A stretch of DNA of 64,000 bases from Sphingomonas ginsenosidivorax (GTDB lineage Bacteria; Pseudomonadota; Alphaproteobacteria; Sphingomonadales; Sphingomonadaceae), in assembly GCF_007995065.1 (NCBI RefSeq), contig NZ_VOQR01000001.1, positions 3,848,501 through 3,912,500 of the forward strand, read 5' to 3'. Under the pieces are notes generated by a model. It made no database searches, had not been told where the DNA came from, and was given only the letters and a program-made list of their open reading frames with translations. Both the position numbers and the translations under genes were made by a program. Numbering within the stretch: position 1 is the stretch's first letter; every line of letters begins with the position of its first letter. Positions 1 through 8,685 of the stretch are shown here, piece by piece.

Positions 1-1
1 C

Positions 2-772
2 AAGATCGATCCGATGCACCAGTTCCTGATCGAGCCGGCGTTCGGCTCGCACTGGATCGTTGGTGGTTACGACCTGTCCTTCACCAATTCCGCGCTGTGG
101 ATGGTGGTGACGCTGGCCGCTTTGTGGGCATTCATGATCGGCGGCATGAAGCGCGATCTGGTGCCCGGGCGCTGGCAGATGGCGGTCGAGGGTTTCACCG
201 GCTTCATCTCGGGCATGATGGAGCAGAACGTCGGACCGGGCGGCAAGCGCTTCGTGCCGTACGTGTTCTCGCTGTTCATGTTCATCCTGTTCGCGAACAT
301 CATCGGGCTTCTGCCGTTCGGCATCGTCCCCGGCGTCCACCCCTTCACGATCACCAGCCACATGACCGTCACCGGCGTGCTGGCGCTGATCAGCTTCGGG
401 ATCGTCCTGCTCGTCGGCTTCGGCAAGCATGGCTTCCACTTCTTCAGCCTGTTCGTGCCCAGCGGCACGCCGGCGTTGATGATCCCGCTGATCTTCGTCG
501 TCGAGCTGATGTCGTTCCTGGTCCGCCCCTTCTCGCTGGGTCTGCGACTGTTCGTTGCGATGACTGCGGGGCATATCCTGCTCAAGGTGCTCGCCGCGTT
601 CGTGATCAACGGCATCAACATGGGGCCGGGTTATGTCGCGATCGTCAGTCTGCCCAGCTTCGTGCTGATGATCGGGATCACGCTGCTCGAGCTGCTGGTC
701 GCTGCGATCCAGGCTTATGTGTTCGCGCTGCTGACGTCGGTCTATCTGAACGACGCCGTGAACCTGCACTAA
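2..772 (+). CDS. atpB: F0F1 ATP synthase subunit a, 5' end cut by window edge
   Basis: Membrane subunit a of the F0 proton channel. The reading frame is open to the left edge; codons for K-I-D-P precede the Met at base 14, and alphaproteobacterial AtpB usually has a few residues before this motif, so the real start probably lies outside the window. Several hydrophobic segments are visible. The essential half-channel arginine is in SLGLRLFVAMTAGH near residue 178 (counted from the Met at 14), followed by the conserved C-terminal pair of helices. It is followed at close distance by the subunit c and b genes in the usual order atpB-atpE-atpF'-atpF. Family assignment is certain; only the start is open. 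Confidence 0.96.
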   Translation, partial: KIDPMHQFLIEPAFGSHWIVGGYDLSFTNSALWMVVTLAALWAFMIGGMKRDLVPGRWQMAVEGFTGFISGMMEQNVGPGGKRFVPYVFSLFMFILFANIIGLLPFGIVPGVHPFTITSHMTVTGVLALISFGIVLLVGFGKHGFHFFSLFVPSGTPALMIPLIFVVELMSFLVRPFSLGLRLFVAMTAGHILLKVLAAFVINGINMGPGYVAIVSLPSFVLMIGITLLELLVAAIQAYVFALLTSVYLNDAVNLH

Positions 773-812
773 TTTTCTCTTTCACTACTGATTTTCCAAG
801 GGAGTTTTCGAC

Positions 813-1040
813 ATGGACGCACAAGCAGCAAAGATGATCGGTGCCGGTCTGGCCGCGATCGGCATGGGCCTCGCCGCACTCGGCGTGGGCAACGTGTTCG
901 CTCAGTTCCTCGCCGGCGCACTGCGCAACCCCGGCGCGGCCGACAGCCAGCAGGGCCGTCTGTTCATCGGTTTCGCAGCCGCCGAGCTTCTCGGTCTGCT
1001 CGCGTTCGTGACGATGATCATCCTGGTGTTCGTCGCCTGA
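813..1040 (+). CDS. atpE: F0F1 ATP synthase subunit c
   Basis: Proteolipid of the c-ring, 75 residues, two hydrophobic helices joined by the polar loop R38-N39-P40. The proton-carrying carboxylate is Glu58 in the second helix (AAAELLGLL). A GGGAG ribosome-binding site lies just upstream of the ATG. It sits 40 bases after atpB and 69 bases before the b' gene, the standard alphaproteobacterial F0 operon. Length and motifs are typical; nothing suggests a sodium-binding variant. Confidence 0.97.
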   Translation: MDAQAAKMIGAGLAAIGMGLAALGVGNVFAQFLAGALRNPGAADSQQGRLFIGFAAAELLGLLAFVTMIILVFVA

Positions 1041-1109
1041 TTTGCCGGATCGATCGGGCGCCCCGCGTCCGGTCGATCCATGCGACTTTTGCGACTTTAG
1101 GGACACGCA

Positions 1110-1604
1110 ATGCCTCAGATTTCCCAGATAGCCGCCACCTACGCGTCGCAGATCTTCTGGCTGCTCATCACCTTCGGCATCCTGTATTTCGGGATCGGCA
1201 AGGCGATGGTACCGAAGATCGTATCCACTGTGGATGCGCGCGAAGCGCGGATCGCCGGCGATCTGGCGGCGGCTGAGGCTGCGCGTGCCCAGGCCGACAA
1301 GGTCCAGGCGGACTGGCAGGCCGAGATGGACGGCGCCCGCGCCGCGGCACAGGCCGAGACGGCGGCCGCCGCCAAGCGTGCGACCGCGACGTTCGAGCAA
1401 CAGATCCATGCTGCCGACGTCGAACTGGCCGAACGGCTGGGCCACCACGATCTCGCCGTGGCCAACGCCAAGGCAGAGGCGCTGTCGAACCTGTCGGGTG
1501 TGGCAGCCGAGATCGCACAGCAACTGACCGCCAAGGTCGCCGGTCTCCAGGTCAGCCTGGACGCGGCGAGCGATGCGGTCCGCAGGACGACGGCGCATGG
1601 CTAA
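1110..1604 (+). CDS. atpF': F0F1 ATP synthase subunit b' (first of two b-type subunits)
   Basis: Peripheral-stalk subunit of 164 residues. One N-terminal membrane helix (about residues 13-32) is followed by a long charged, alanine-rich coiled coil. Two consecutive different b-type genes are usual in alphaproteobacteria and cyanobacteria, where the stalk is a b/b' heterodimer. Its stop overlaps the start of the second b gene by 8 bases, suggesting coupled translation and equal output. Which copy is named b or b' is by position and by analogy. Confidence 0.92.
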   Translation: MPQISQIAATYASQIFWLLITFGILYFGIGKAMVPKIVSTVDAREARIAGDLAAAEAARAQADKVQADWQAEMDGARAAAQAETAAAAKRATATFEQQIHAADVELAERLGHHDLAVANAKAEALSNLSGVAAEIAQQLTAKVAGLQVSLDAASDAVRRTTAHG

Positions 1605-2220
1605 TCCCGATACTCCCGGCAAGGTCATCGCGGCCGAGGGCATGGCGCCCGAGGGGGCCATCGACAACCAGGGGCTGCAAGGTCACACCACTGCGCCCGG
1701 TACCGTGCATCACGTCGTCGACCCGGTCGACAACGTGCTCGGCCTCAACTCGACGGGCTGGGTCGCCGTCGCAGCGCTGATCGTCGTCGCGCTGATGCTG
1801 TGGAAGAAGGTGCCCTGCATGATCGGGCGCATGCTCGACGGCCGGATCTCTCTGATCCGCACGCAGCTCGACGAGGCGAAGGCCTTGCGCGCCGAAGCCG
1901 AGGCGCTGCGCGCCGAGTATGAGGCGAAGGCCAAGGCCGCGCATGGCGAGGCCGAGGCGATGCGTGCGCATGCGCATCACGACGCCGCCGCGATCATCGC
2001 CAAGGCCAAGGCGAGCGCCGAGGACCTGATGGACCGCCGCGCGAAGATGGCCGAGGGCAAGATCGCCGCCGCCGAACGCGCTGCGATCGCCGAGGTTCGC
2101 GCCCGCGCCGCGGATGCGGCGACCAAGGCTGCCGGCGTGCTCATCACCGAGCATCTCGGTGCCGACGCCGACCGCGCGATGATCGATCGCTCGATCTCGG
2201 GGCTCGGCCGCCCCATCTGA
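1597..2220 (+). CDS. atpF: F0F1 ATP synthase subunit b
   Basis: Second b-type stalk subunit, 207 residues from the ATG at 1597 (an upstream in-frame ATG at 1573 lies inside the b' gene and would add an unlikely arginine-rich leader). Unlike the b' protein it has about 50 polar residues before its membrane helix (GWVAVAALIVVALML, about residues 53-68), then a long Ala/Glu/Lys/Arg coiled coil. It ends the F0 operon here; the F1 genes are not in the window, which is common when F0 and F1 operons are separate. Confidence 0.92.
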   Translation: MANPDTPGKVIAAEGMAPEGAIDNQGLQGHTTAPGTVHHVVDPVDNVLGLNSTGWVAVAALIVVALMLWKKVPCMIGRMLDGRISLIRTQLDEAKALRAEAEALRAEYEAKAKAAHGEAEAMRAHAHHDAAAIIAKAKASAEDLMDRRAKMAEGKIAAAERAAIAEVRARAADAATKAAGVLITEHLGADADRAMIDRSISGLGRPI

Positions 2221-2328
2221 TCCTGCGCCGCTCCGGCTAGCCCCGGGGCCGTGAACTTTTCCGACGGCGCTCGCGCGATCGCGGCGCCGTCTTCGACGGC
2301 CGTCTCTTCCCGGGTTTCCGGCGGCCGG

Positions 2329-2354
2329 ATCTCCAACTTGAGCCCGTTGGAGAT
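2329..2354 (+). promoter_or_regulatory. Hairpin covering the sugE ribosome-binding site
   Basis: A perfect 8-bp stem (ATCTCCAA at 2329-2336, TTGGAGAT at 2347-2354) with a 10-base loop. The GGAG at 2349-2352, the likely Shine-Dalgarno for the ATG at 2359, is inside the 3' arm. Two more GC hairpins lie upstream (GCCGTC/GACGGC near 2287-2301; TCCGG/CCGGA near 2317-2329). Seen: the pairing. Inferred: translational control, possibly a riboswitch-like leader. The ACGR loops of the guanidine-II element were not found. Confidence 0.35.
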
Positions 2355-2358
2355 TCGT

Positions 2359-2679
2359 ATGTCCTGGATCATCCTCGGCATTGCCGTCGTCACCGAGATC
2401 TGTTGGGCGCTCAGCCTGAAATGGGCTGCCACCGTCGCGACCTGGCAGGCGTCGAGCGTACCGATCATCCTCAGCTTCGTGAACATGGGCTTGTTGGCGC
2501 TCGCGATGCGAGGGCTGCCGGCGGGGACCGCCTATGCGATCTGGACGGGTGCGGGCGCGATCGGCGTGATCATCGGCGGCGTCATCCTGTTCGGCGACAA
2601 GGTCGGCGGCGTGCAGGCCGCGTTCATGGCGCTGACGGTGATCGGGATCGTCGGGACGAAGCTGTTCGCGCAAACCTAA
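2359..2679 (+). CDS. sugE: Small multidrug resistance family exporter, Gdx/SugE type
   Basis: 106-residue inner-membrane protein with four hydrophobic helices and the SMR proton/substrate glutamate at position 13 (VVTEICWALSLKW). Tryptophans 3 and 16 and the overall pattern fit the Gdx (SugE) branch, whose known members export guanidinium, rather than the EmrE branch. The start is the ATG at 2359; a longer frame from 2251 would place an unrelated leader before the first helix. A hairpin that hides the ribosome-binding site lies directly upstream. It is a single gene, not a paired SMR. Confidence 0.85.
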   Translation: MSWIILGIAVVTEICWALSLKWAATVATWQASSVPIILSFVNMGLLALAMRGLPAGTAYAIWTGAGAIGVIIGGVILFGDKVGGVQAAFMALTVIGIVGTKLFAQT

Positions 2680-2711
2680 TCTTCTCGCCCCGGAGGGGCA
2701 GGTAGACTGCC

Positions 2712-2917
2712 TCACGCTAGGGCGCGAAGACGCAAAGAGAAGGGTTTTCGCGCGGAGGCGCGGAGGGCGCGGAGGTGGCTTGGCCGGGACTGCGGTATCG
2801 GCCATCTCCGACTGATCGGAGCCTCCGGCGGTCTAAGCCGCGGGTCCTTCCTCTCCGCGCCCTCCGCGCCTCCGCGCGAACCAAATCTTCCCTTCGCGTC
2901 TTCGTGGCTTTGCGTGA
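2712..2917. repeat. Large imperfect inverted repeat with perfect 28-bp inner arms
   Basis: Arms at about 2712-2774 and 2853-2917 are inverted copies. The inner 28 bases (2747-2774 and 2853-2880) are perfectly complementary, built from tandem GCGGAG-like units, while the outer parts, which contain ACGCAAAG-like units, have diverged. The roughly 78-base centre is unrelated. The region 2680-2981 between sugE and uvrC holds no gene; this repeat fills most of it. Confidence 0.8.
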
Positions 2918-2981
2918 ACCCAGTCCTTCTGGACGAACCACTCCGCTGGCGTTGAGTCGCCGCAATCCCTAGATCGCACGC

Positions 2982-4907
2982 ATGTCGTCCCCCAATTCCC
3001 CCGACCGGTTCAACGAAGACAAATCCACCTTTACCGTCCGCGGCGGTGGCGAAGCGCCCGATCTGCAGGCGGGGGTCGCGGCGATCCGCAACGTGCTCGA
3101 CACGCTGCCGGTGCGGCCCGGCGTCTACCGGATGCAGGATGCGCGCGGCGACGTGCTGTACGTCGGCAAGGCGCGCGCGCTCCGCAACCGCGTCGCCAAC
3201 TACGTTCAGGTCGAGCGGCTGACCAAGCGGCTGCAACGCATGGTCGCGCAGACGCGGTCGATGACGATCGTCACGACGAACAACGAAGCCGAGGCGCTGC
3301 TGCTCGAGTCGCAGCTGATCAAGCGCTATCGCCCCGCCTACAACGTGCTGCTGCGCGACGATAAGTCGTTTCCGTTCATCCTGCTCCGCGACGACCACGA
3401 CTTCCCGCGGGTGCAGAAGCATCGCGGCGCGCGGCGTGCGAAGGGCAATTACTATGGCCCGTTCGCGAGCGCCGGGAGCGTCAACAACACGCTCAACGCG
3501 CTGCAGAAGCTGTTCCTGCTGCGCTCGTGCACCGATAGTTTCTTCAAAACCCGCGACCGGCCATGCCTGCTCTACCAGATCAAGCGCTGCTCGGCGCCCT
3601 GCGTCGGGCGGATCGACGCGGCGGGCTACAAGGAACTGGTCGACGACGCCAAGGCGTTCCTCGGCGGCAAGTCGACCGGCGTGCAGGCCAAGCTCGGCGC
3701 GCAGATGCAGGCTGCTGCGGAGAATATGGACTTCGAGCTCGCCGCGCTGCTGCGCGACCGGCTGCGCGCGCTGACCTTCATCCAGGGGACGCAGGCGATC
3801 AACGCCGAAGGGGTGGGCGACGCCGACATCTTCGCGATGGCGTGCAAGGACGGGCTGATCGGCATCCAGGCGTTCTTCATCCGCGGCGGCCAGAATTGGG
3901 GCCATCGCAGCTTCTTCCCGCAACACACCAACGACGTCCCCGAGGACGAGGTGCTGACCAGCTTCCTCGGCCAGTTCTACGAAGAGGTGCCGCCGCCCAA
4001 GCAGATCCTGCTCGACCGCGAGCTGCCCGAAGGCGCGCTGCTGGTCGAGGCGCTGGGCGACAGGGCCGGCTACAAGGTCGCGATCCAGGTGCCGCAGCGC
4101 GGCGACCGTGCACGCCTGATGGACCAGGCCAAGCGCAATGCGATCGAAGCAATCGAGCGGCGGCAGGCGGAGTCGACCACGCAGGCGAAGCTTCTGCGCG
4201 AGGTCGCTGACCTGTTCGACCTGCCCGAACCGCCCAATCGCATCGAGGTCTACGACAACAGCCACATCCAAGGCACCAACGCGGTCGGCGCGATGGTCGT
4301 CGCCGGGCCAGAGGGCTTCCGCAAGGGTCAGTATCGCAAGTTCAATATCAAGAACAAGGAGACGACTCCGGGGGATGATTTCGGGATGATGCGTGAGGTG
4401 TTCACGCGGCGGTTCGCGCGGGCGCAGGCGGAGGACCCGGATCGGGACGGGGGCGAGTGGCCGGACCTGGTGCTGATCGACGGCGGCAAGGGCCAGTTGA
4501 GTGCGGCGCGCACTGTGCTCGAGGACCTTGGTATCGAGGACGTCAACCTGGTCGGCGTCGCCAAAGGGCCCGATCACGGCCGCGAGGGGCGCGAGGTGTT
4601 CCACATGCTCGACGGACGCGAATTCCAGCTGCCCGTCAACGCGCCGGTGCTCTTCTATCTCCAGCGGCTGCGCGACGAGGTCCACCGCTTCGTGATCGGC
4701 GCGCACCGCGACAAGCGCAGCAAGGCGATCGGCGCGAGCCCGCTCGACGAAGTGCCCGGGATCGGCCCGGCGCGGAAGAAGGCGCTGCTGATGCATTTCG
4801 GCACCGGGCGCGCGGTGCGCAACGCGAGCCTGCAGGACCTGCAACAGGCGCCCGGCGTGTCGGCGATGGTCGCGCAACAGGTGTACGATTTCTACCATTC
4901 GCGATAA
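2982..4907 (+). CDS. uvrC: UvrABC excinuclease subunit C
   Basis: Makes the two incisions in nucleotide excision repair. The 641 residues show the GIY-YIG 3'-nuclease at the N terminus (GVY 47-49, YVG 60-62), the UVR/UvrB-contact helix pair (MDFELAALLRDRLRAL), the RNase H-like 5'-nuclease (IEVYDNSHIQG, VLIDGGKGQL) and a C-terminal helix-hairpin-helix (LDEVPGIGPARKKALL). About 30 residues precede the usual start of homology, so the start may be slightly too far upstream, although length is normal for the group. Confidence 0.96.
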   Translation: MSSPNSPDRFNEDKSTFTVRGGGEAPDLQAGVAAIRNVLDTLPVRPGVYRMQDARGDVLYVGKARALRNRVANYVQVERLTKRLQRMVAQTRSMTIVTTNNEAEALLLESQLIKRYRPAYNVLLRDDKSFPFILLRDDHDFPRVQKHRGARRAKGNYYGPFASAGSVNNTLNALQKLFLLRSCTDSFFKTRDRPCLLYQIKRCSAPCVGRIDAAGYKELVDDAKAFLGGKSTGVQAKLGAQMQAAAENMDFELAALLRDRLRALTFIQGTQAINAEGVGDADIFAMACKDGLIGIQAFFIRGGQNWGHRSFFPQHTNDVPEDEVLTSFLGQFYEEVPPPKQILLDRELPEGALLVEALGDRAGYKVAIQVPQRGDRARLMDQAKRNAIEAIERRQAESTTQAKLLREVADLFDLPEPPNRIEVYDNSHIQGTNAVGAMVVAGPEGFRKGQYRKFNIKNKETTPGDDFGMMREVFTRRFARAQAEDPDRDGGEWPDLVLIDGGKGQLSAARTVLEDLGIEDVNLVGVAKGPDHGREGREVFHMLDGREFQLPVNAPVLFYLQRLRDEVHRFVIGAHRDKRSKAIGASPLDEVPGIGPARKKALLMHFGTGRAVRNASLQDLQQAPGVSAMVAQQVYDFYHSR

Positions 4908-4975
4908 CGTCCCCAAAAAGGGGGAGACTCGCTGTCGAAACGCAATGTTCACCATCGGCTGGTAGCTGAGCCTGC

Positions 4976-5926
4976 GTGACCACGCCCGTTTTCCTGACCG
5001 TCGACACTGAGTTCGCGTGGCGGCATCACGCGGCGGGGCTCGGCGTCGACGCGATCTACGAGCGATCGATCGAGCCTGCCGATGTCGGGATCCGCTATCA
5101 ACTCGCCGAACTCGCCCGCCACGACCTGAAGGCGTGCTTCTTCGTCGATCCGATGCCGGCAGTACTGTTCGGACTCGATCCGATCCGCCGTATCGTCGAG
5201 ACGATCCTTGCCGCGGGGCAGGAGGTGCAGCTCCACCTCCACGCCAACTGGACCGGCGCGACGGTTGGCGATCGCGGCGCGACGTTCGGGCATTTCGCGC
5301 TCTACCGGTACAGCCTTTCTGAACAGATCGATCTGCTGACGCAGGCGCGCGACCTGCTCGTCGCCGCGGGCGCGCCCGCACCGATCGCCTTCCGTGCCGG
5401 CAGCTATGCGGCGAACGACGACACGCTGGCCGCATTGGCCTCGCTCGGCTTCGTGTACGACAGCAGCCACAATGGCGCCGAAGCCCCCGACGCGAGCCGG
5501 ATCACCTTGCCGCCGCGCCAGATCGCCCCGACCGCGCGCGGCGTCGTCGAGGTGCCGGTGACGGTGATCGAGGACAGCCCGGGCCGGTTGCGCACCTTCC
5601 AGCTCTGTGCGCTGTCGGTCGGCGAAAGCTACGACGCGCTCGAACATGCCGCGGTCTCGGAGCATGCCGCGGTAACGATCGTCAGCCACGGCTTCGAACT
5701 CGCCAATCGCAGCGGGACGCGCGCCAATGCCGTGCACGTCCGCCGCTTCCGGACGCTGTGCGCGATCCTTTCCGAGATGCGCGACGTGCTGCCGACGGTG
5801 CATTTCGCCGACCGGCCTGATCTGCCGCTCGACCGCCAGGACCTGCCACTCGGTCCCGACCGGCTGCGCAAGCGTTGGCGGCAGGCGGAGCAGCTCTGGT
5901 CGAACTGGGTCGCCGAACGCGCATGA
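4976..5926 (+). CDS. Polysaccharide deacetylase-like protein
   Basis: 316 residues from a GTG start. The N terminus TVDTEFAWRHH has the Asp (D10) expected at the first NodB-type motif; HLHANW gives the histidine pair and FRAGSYAAND resembles the substrate-groove motif. No signal peptide is visible, so it probably acts in the cytoplasm or on a lipid-linked substrate. Its stop overlaps the start of a FemAB-like acyltransferase by 4 bases, so the two are co-translated and may modify the same cell-surface glycan. The substrate cannot be told from sequence. Confidence 0.75.
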   Translation: MTTPVFLTVDTEFAWRHHAAGLGVDAIYERSIEPADVGIRYQLAELARHDLKACFFVDPMPAVLFGLDPIRRIVETILAAGQEVQLHLHANWTGATVGDRGATFGHFALYRYSLSEQIDLLTQARDLLVAAGAPAPIAFRAGSYAANDDTLAALASLGFVYDSSHNGAEAPDASRITLPPRQIAPTARGVVEVPVTVIEDSPGRLRTFQLCALSVGESYDALEHAAVSEHAAVTIVSHGFELANRSGTRANAVHVRRFRTLCAILSEMRDVLPTVHFADRPDLPLDRQDLPLGPDRLRKRWRQAEQLWSNWVAERA

Positions 5927-6813
5927 CCGCGGTCGTACCGCTGCGGTTCCAGGTCGGTGCACGAACGCTGGCATCGGTCCCGCGACGGCTAGTCCGGGTC
6001 GGGTTGTCGCTCGATGCCGTGCTCGCGGCGCAGACGCCCGCGCTGCCGTCACTGCCGGCCGATGCGGACGGGGTCATCGTCACGTCGCTGCCCGAGGCGA
6101 CGCTGGCTGCGTTCGATCGGCGGGGTCTGCTCTGCGCGGTTCGACAGCGCTACGTGCGCTATCACACCGATCTTCGCATCGGTGTCGACGCATGGCTCGC
6201 AGGCCTGTCGGGCAGCGCGCGATCGGGGTTGAAGCGCAAGGCCAAGAAGCTCGCCGCCGCGTCCGGCGGGACTCTCGATATCCGTGCCTATCGCACGCCG
6301 ACCGAGATCATGCTGTTCCACCCGCTGGCGCGCGCGGTGTCGGCGACGACCTATCAGGAGCGGCTGCTCGGATCAGGGCTGCCCGAGGACGCCGGGCATT
6401 GCCTGCGCCTGGCCGCCGAGGATCGGGTACGCGCGTGGCTGCTGTTCGTCGACGGCAGGCCGGTGGCGTATCTGTGCTGCACCGCCGATGGCGAGTCGTT
6501 GCGCTACGACCATGTCGGGCACGATCCCGCGCATAACGACCTGTCGCCCGGCGCGGTGCTGCAGATGGAGGCGATGCGCCAGCTGTTCGCCGACCGCTTC
6601 GCGCGGTTCGATTTCACCGAAGGCGAGGGGCAGCACAAGCGCCAGTTCGCAACGACGGGAACGGCGTGCGTCGACCTGCTACTGCTGCGCCCGACACTGG
6701 CGAACCGCGGCGTGATGGCGGCGCTCGGCACGTTCGACGGCGCCATGGCGCGCGCGAAACGGGCCGCTGCGCACCCGATCCTGCAGCGGCTGGCGAAGCG
6801 AGTCCGGCGATAG
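5923..6813 (+). CDS. GNAT/FemAB-like (BioF2-like) acyltransferase
   Basis: 296 residues from the ATG at 5923, which overlaps the previous stop as ATGA. The central region (SGLKRKAKKLA, VRAWLLFVDGRPVAYLCC, YDHVGHDPAHNDLSPGAVLQMEAM) has the arrangement of FemAB-like GNAT domains found in exopolysaccharide and peptidoglycan modification clusters; FDFTEGEGQHKRQF near the C terminus is typical of that group. It probably transfers an acyl or aminoacyl group to a carbohydrate handled by the neighbouring deacetylase. Specific substrate unknown. Confidence 0.7.
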   Translation: MTAVVPLRFQVGARTLASVPRRLVRVGLSLDAVLAAQTPALPSLPADADGVIVTSLPEATLAAFDRRGLLCAVRQRYVRYHTDLRIGVDAWLAGLSGSARSGLKRKAKKLAAASGGTLDIRAYRTPTEIMLFHPLARAVSATTYQERLLGSGLPEDAGHCLRLAAEDRVRAWLLFVDGRPVAYLCCTADGESLRYDHVGHDPAHNDLSPGAVLQMEAMRQLFADRFARFDFTEGEGQHKRQFATTGTACVDLLLLRPTLANRGVMAALGTFDGAMARAKRAAAHPILQRLAKRVRR

Positions 6814-6867
6814 CCGATCGTCTCGGGCGGCATATCGTTTCGCCGTCGGACACGCCTATAAGACCCG

Positions 6868-7599
6868 ATGCACCTGCGCGCGCCCGCCATCGTCGTCGCC
6901 GTCCGCCAGCATGGCGAGCATGGCGCGATCGTGCGTGCGCTGACCCGCAACGACGGCGTCCAGCCCGGCTATGTCCGTGGCGGCCGGTCGCGGCAGATGC
7001 GGCCCGTGCTGCAGCCCGCCAACCTGGTCCAGGGCGAATGGCGCGCGCGGACCGGCGAGCAGCTCGCGTCGCTGACCGTCGAACTCGTCCACAGCCGCGC
7101 TGCGCTGCACGGCGAGCCGCTCGCCGCCGCCGCGCTTGAATGGGTGACCGCGCTGACCGCGACCGCATTGCCCGAGGCGCAGGCCTATCCCCGCGTCCAT
7201 GACGCGCTAAGCGGGACCCTGGACGCGATCGAGGCGGCGCCGTCGGCGCGGGGCTGGGCCGCGGCCTTGGTGCGGTACGAGTTGTTGCTGCTCGCCGAAC
7301 TCGGCTTCGGGCTGGATCTCGATCGCTGCGTCGCCAGCGGTGGTACCGAGGACCTCGATTTCGTCAGCCCGCGCAGCGGGGCCGCGGTGGGGCGTGGTGC
7401 GGCGTTCGGGTACGAGGCCAAATTGCTGCGCCTGCCCGCCTTCGCGCGCACCGGCGGCGAGGCGTCGTGGGACGACATTTTCGATGGCCTGCGCCTGACC
7501 GAGCATTTTCTCGCGCGCGATATCCTGGTCGATCGGCGTGTGGAGACGCTGGCCGCGCGCGAGCGGCTGGTCGATCGTCTCAAAAGGGCGGTTGCGTGA
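6868..7599 (+). CDS. recO: DNA repair protein RecO
   Basis: 243 residues. The N-terminal OB-fold ([32 protein letters not shown]) and the central [17 protein letters not shown] segment are characteristic of RecO, which helps RecF/RecR load RecA onto SSB-coated DNA. The CxxC zinc cysteines of some RecO proteins are not obvious here, as often in alphaproteobacteria. It is monocistronic or loosely linked to leuB, 39 bases downstream. Confidence 0.9.
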   Translation: MHLRAPAIVVAVRQHGEHGAIVRALTRNDGVQPGYVRGGRSRQMRPVLQPANLVQGEWRARTGEQLASLTVELVHSRAALHGEPLAAAALEWVTALTATALPEAQAYPRVHDALSGTLDAIEAAPSARGWAAALVRYELLLLAELGFGLDLDRCVASGGTEDLDFVSPRSGAAVGRGAAFGYEAKLLRLPAFARTGGEASWDDIFDGLRLTEHFLARDILVDRRVETLAARERLVDRLKRAVA

Positions 7600-7638
7600 C
7601 GGGGGTTCGCCCGGCACAGGCAGCACCGAGGAGATAGC

Positions 7639-8685
7639 ATGCCCCTGATCGCGATACTCGCCGGCGACGGCATCGGCCCCGAAGTCACCGCCCAGGCGCG
7701 CCGCGTGCTCGACGCGCTCGGCCTCGACTTTTCCTATCAGGAAGCGCTGGTCGGCGGCGTGGCCTATCACCAGCTGGGGCATCCGTTGCCGCCCGCGACG
7801 CTCGAACTCGCCAAGCGGTCGGATGCGATCCTGTTCGGTGCGGTCGGCGATCCGAGCTGCGACGGTCTCGAACGGTCGCTGCGTCCCGAGCAGGCCATCC
7901 TGGGCCTGCGCAAGGAGCTCGGGCTGTTCGCCAATCTACGCCCGGCGACCTTGTTCAAGGGGCTGGAGGATGCCTCCGCGCTGCGTCCCGAGGTCGCGAG
8001 CGCGATCGATCTGGTGATCGTCCGCGAAACGAACGGCGATGTCTATTTCGGCGACAAGGGCATCCGCACCACCGCCGCCGGCCGGCGCGAGGGCTATGAC
8101 ATCATGTCGTACGACGAGGACGAGGTGACTCGCATCGCCCGCGTCGGGTTCGAGACCGCGCGGACCCGGCAGCGCCGGCTCTGCTCGATCGACAAGGCCA
8201 ATGTGCTCGAGACGTCGCAGCTGTGGCGCGACGTGGTGATCGCGCTGTCCGCCGACTATCCCGATGTCGAACTGACGCACATGTATGTCGACAACGCCGC
8301 GATGCAGCTTGTGCGCAACCCCGGCCAGTTCGACGTCATCGTCACGGGCAATCTGTTCGGCGACATCCTGTCCGACCAGGCCAGCATGTGCGCAGGCTCG
8401 ATCGGCATGCTGCCGTCCGCGACGCTCAACGGGTCGGGGCAAGGGTTGTACGAGCCGATCCATGGTTCGGCGCCCGATATCGCCGGGCAGGGCAAGGCCA
8501 ATCCCTGCGCCGCGATCCTGTCGGCGGCGATGATGCTGCGACATTCGCTGGGCATGCCCGAGGCCGCCGACCGGATCGAGGCCGCCGTCGCCGCCGCGAT
8601 CCTGGGCGGCGCGCGGACGCCCGATCTGGGCGGTACGCTTTCGACTGCTGCGATGGGCGACGCCGTTCTCGCACAGATCGGATGA
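7639..8685 (+). CDS. leuB: 3-isopropylmalate dehydrogenase
   Basis: 348 residues; NAD-dependent oxidative decarboxylation of 3-isopropylmalate in leucine synthesis, cytoplasmic. Visible family signatures: GDGIGPEV near the N terminus, the substrate-binding [11 protein letters not shown], the Tyr-containing [11 protein letters not shown], the acidic metal site in [11 protein letters not shown], and the NAD loop [21 protein letters not shown] ribosome-binding site precedes the ATG. The stop overlaps the next gene's ATG by 4 bases, although the products are unrelated. Confidence 0.96.
   Translation: MPLIAILAGDGIGPEVTAQARRVLDALGLDFSYQEALVGGVAYHQLGHPLPPATLELAKRSDAILFGAVGDPSCDGLERSLRPEQAILGLRKELGLFANLRPATLFKGLEDASALRPEVASAIDLVIVRETNGDVYFGDKGIRTTAAGRREGYDIMSYDEDEVTRIARVGFETARTRQRRLCSIDKANVLETSQLWRDVVIALSADYPDVELTHMYVDNAAMQLVRNPGQFDVIVTGNLFGDILSDQASMCAGSIGMLPSATLNGSGQGLYEPIHGSAPDIAGQGKANPCAAILSAAMMLRHSLGMPEAADRIEAAVAAAILGGARTPDLGGTLSTAAMGDAVLAQIG

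Noticed and set aside
2221..2358. Guanidine riboswitch (types I-III) upstream of sugE
   Set aside because: I could not find the conserved ACGR loops or the type I and III core sequences. Only hairpins are supported.
2712..5435. 907-residue minus-strand open frame over uvrC
   Set aside because: Arg/Ala-rich shadow of high-GC uvrC; no domain and no ribosome-binding site. uvrC on the plus strand has clear motifs.
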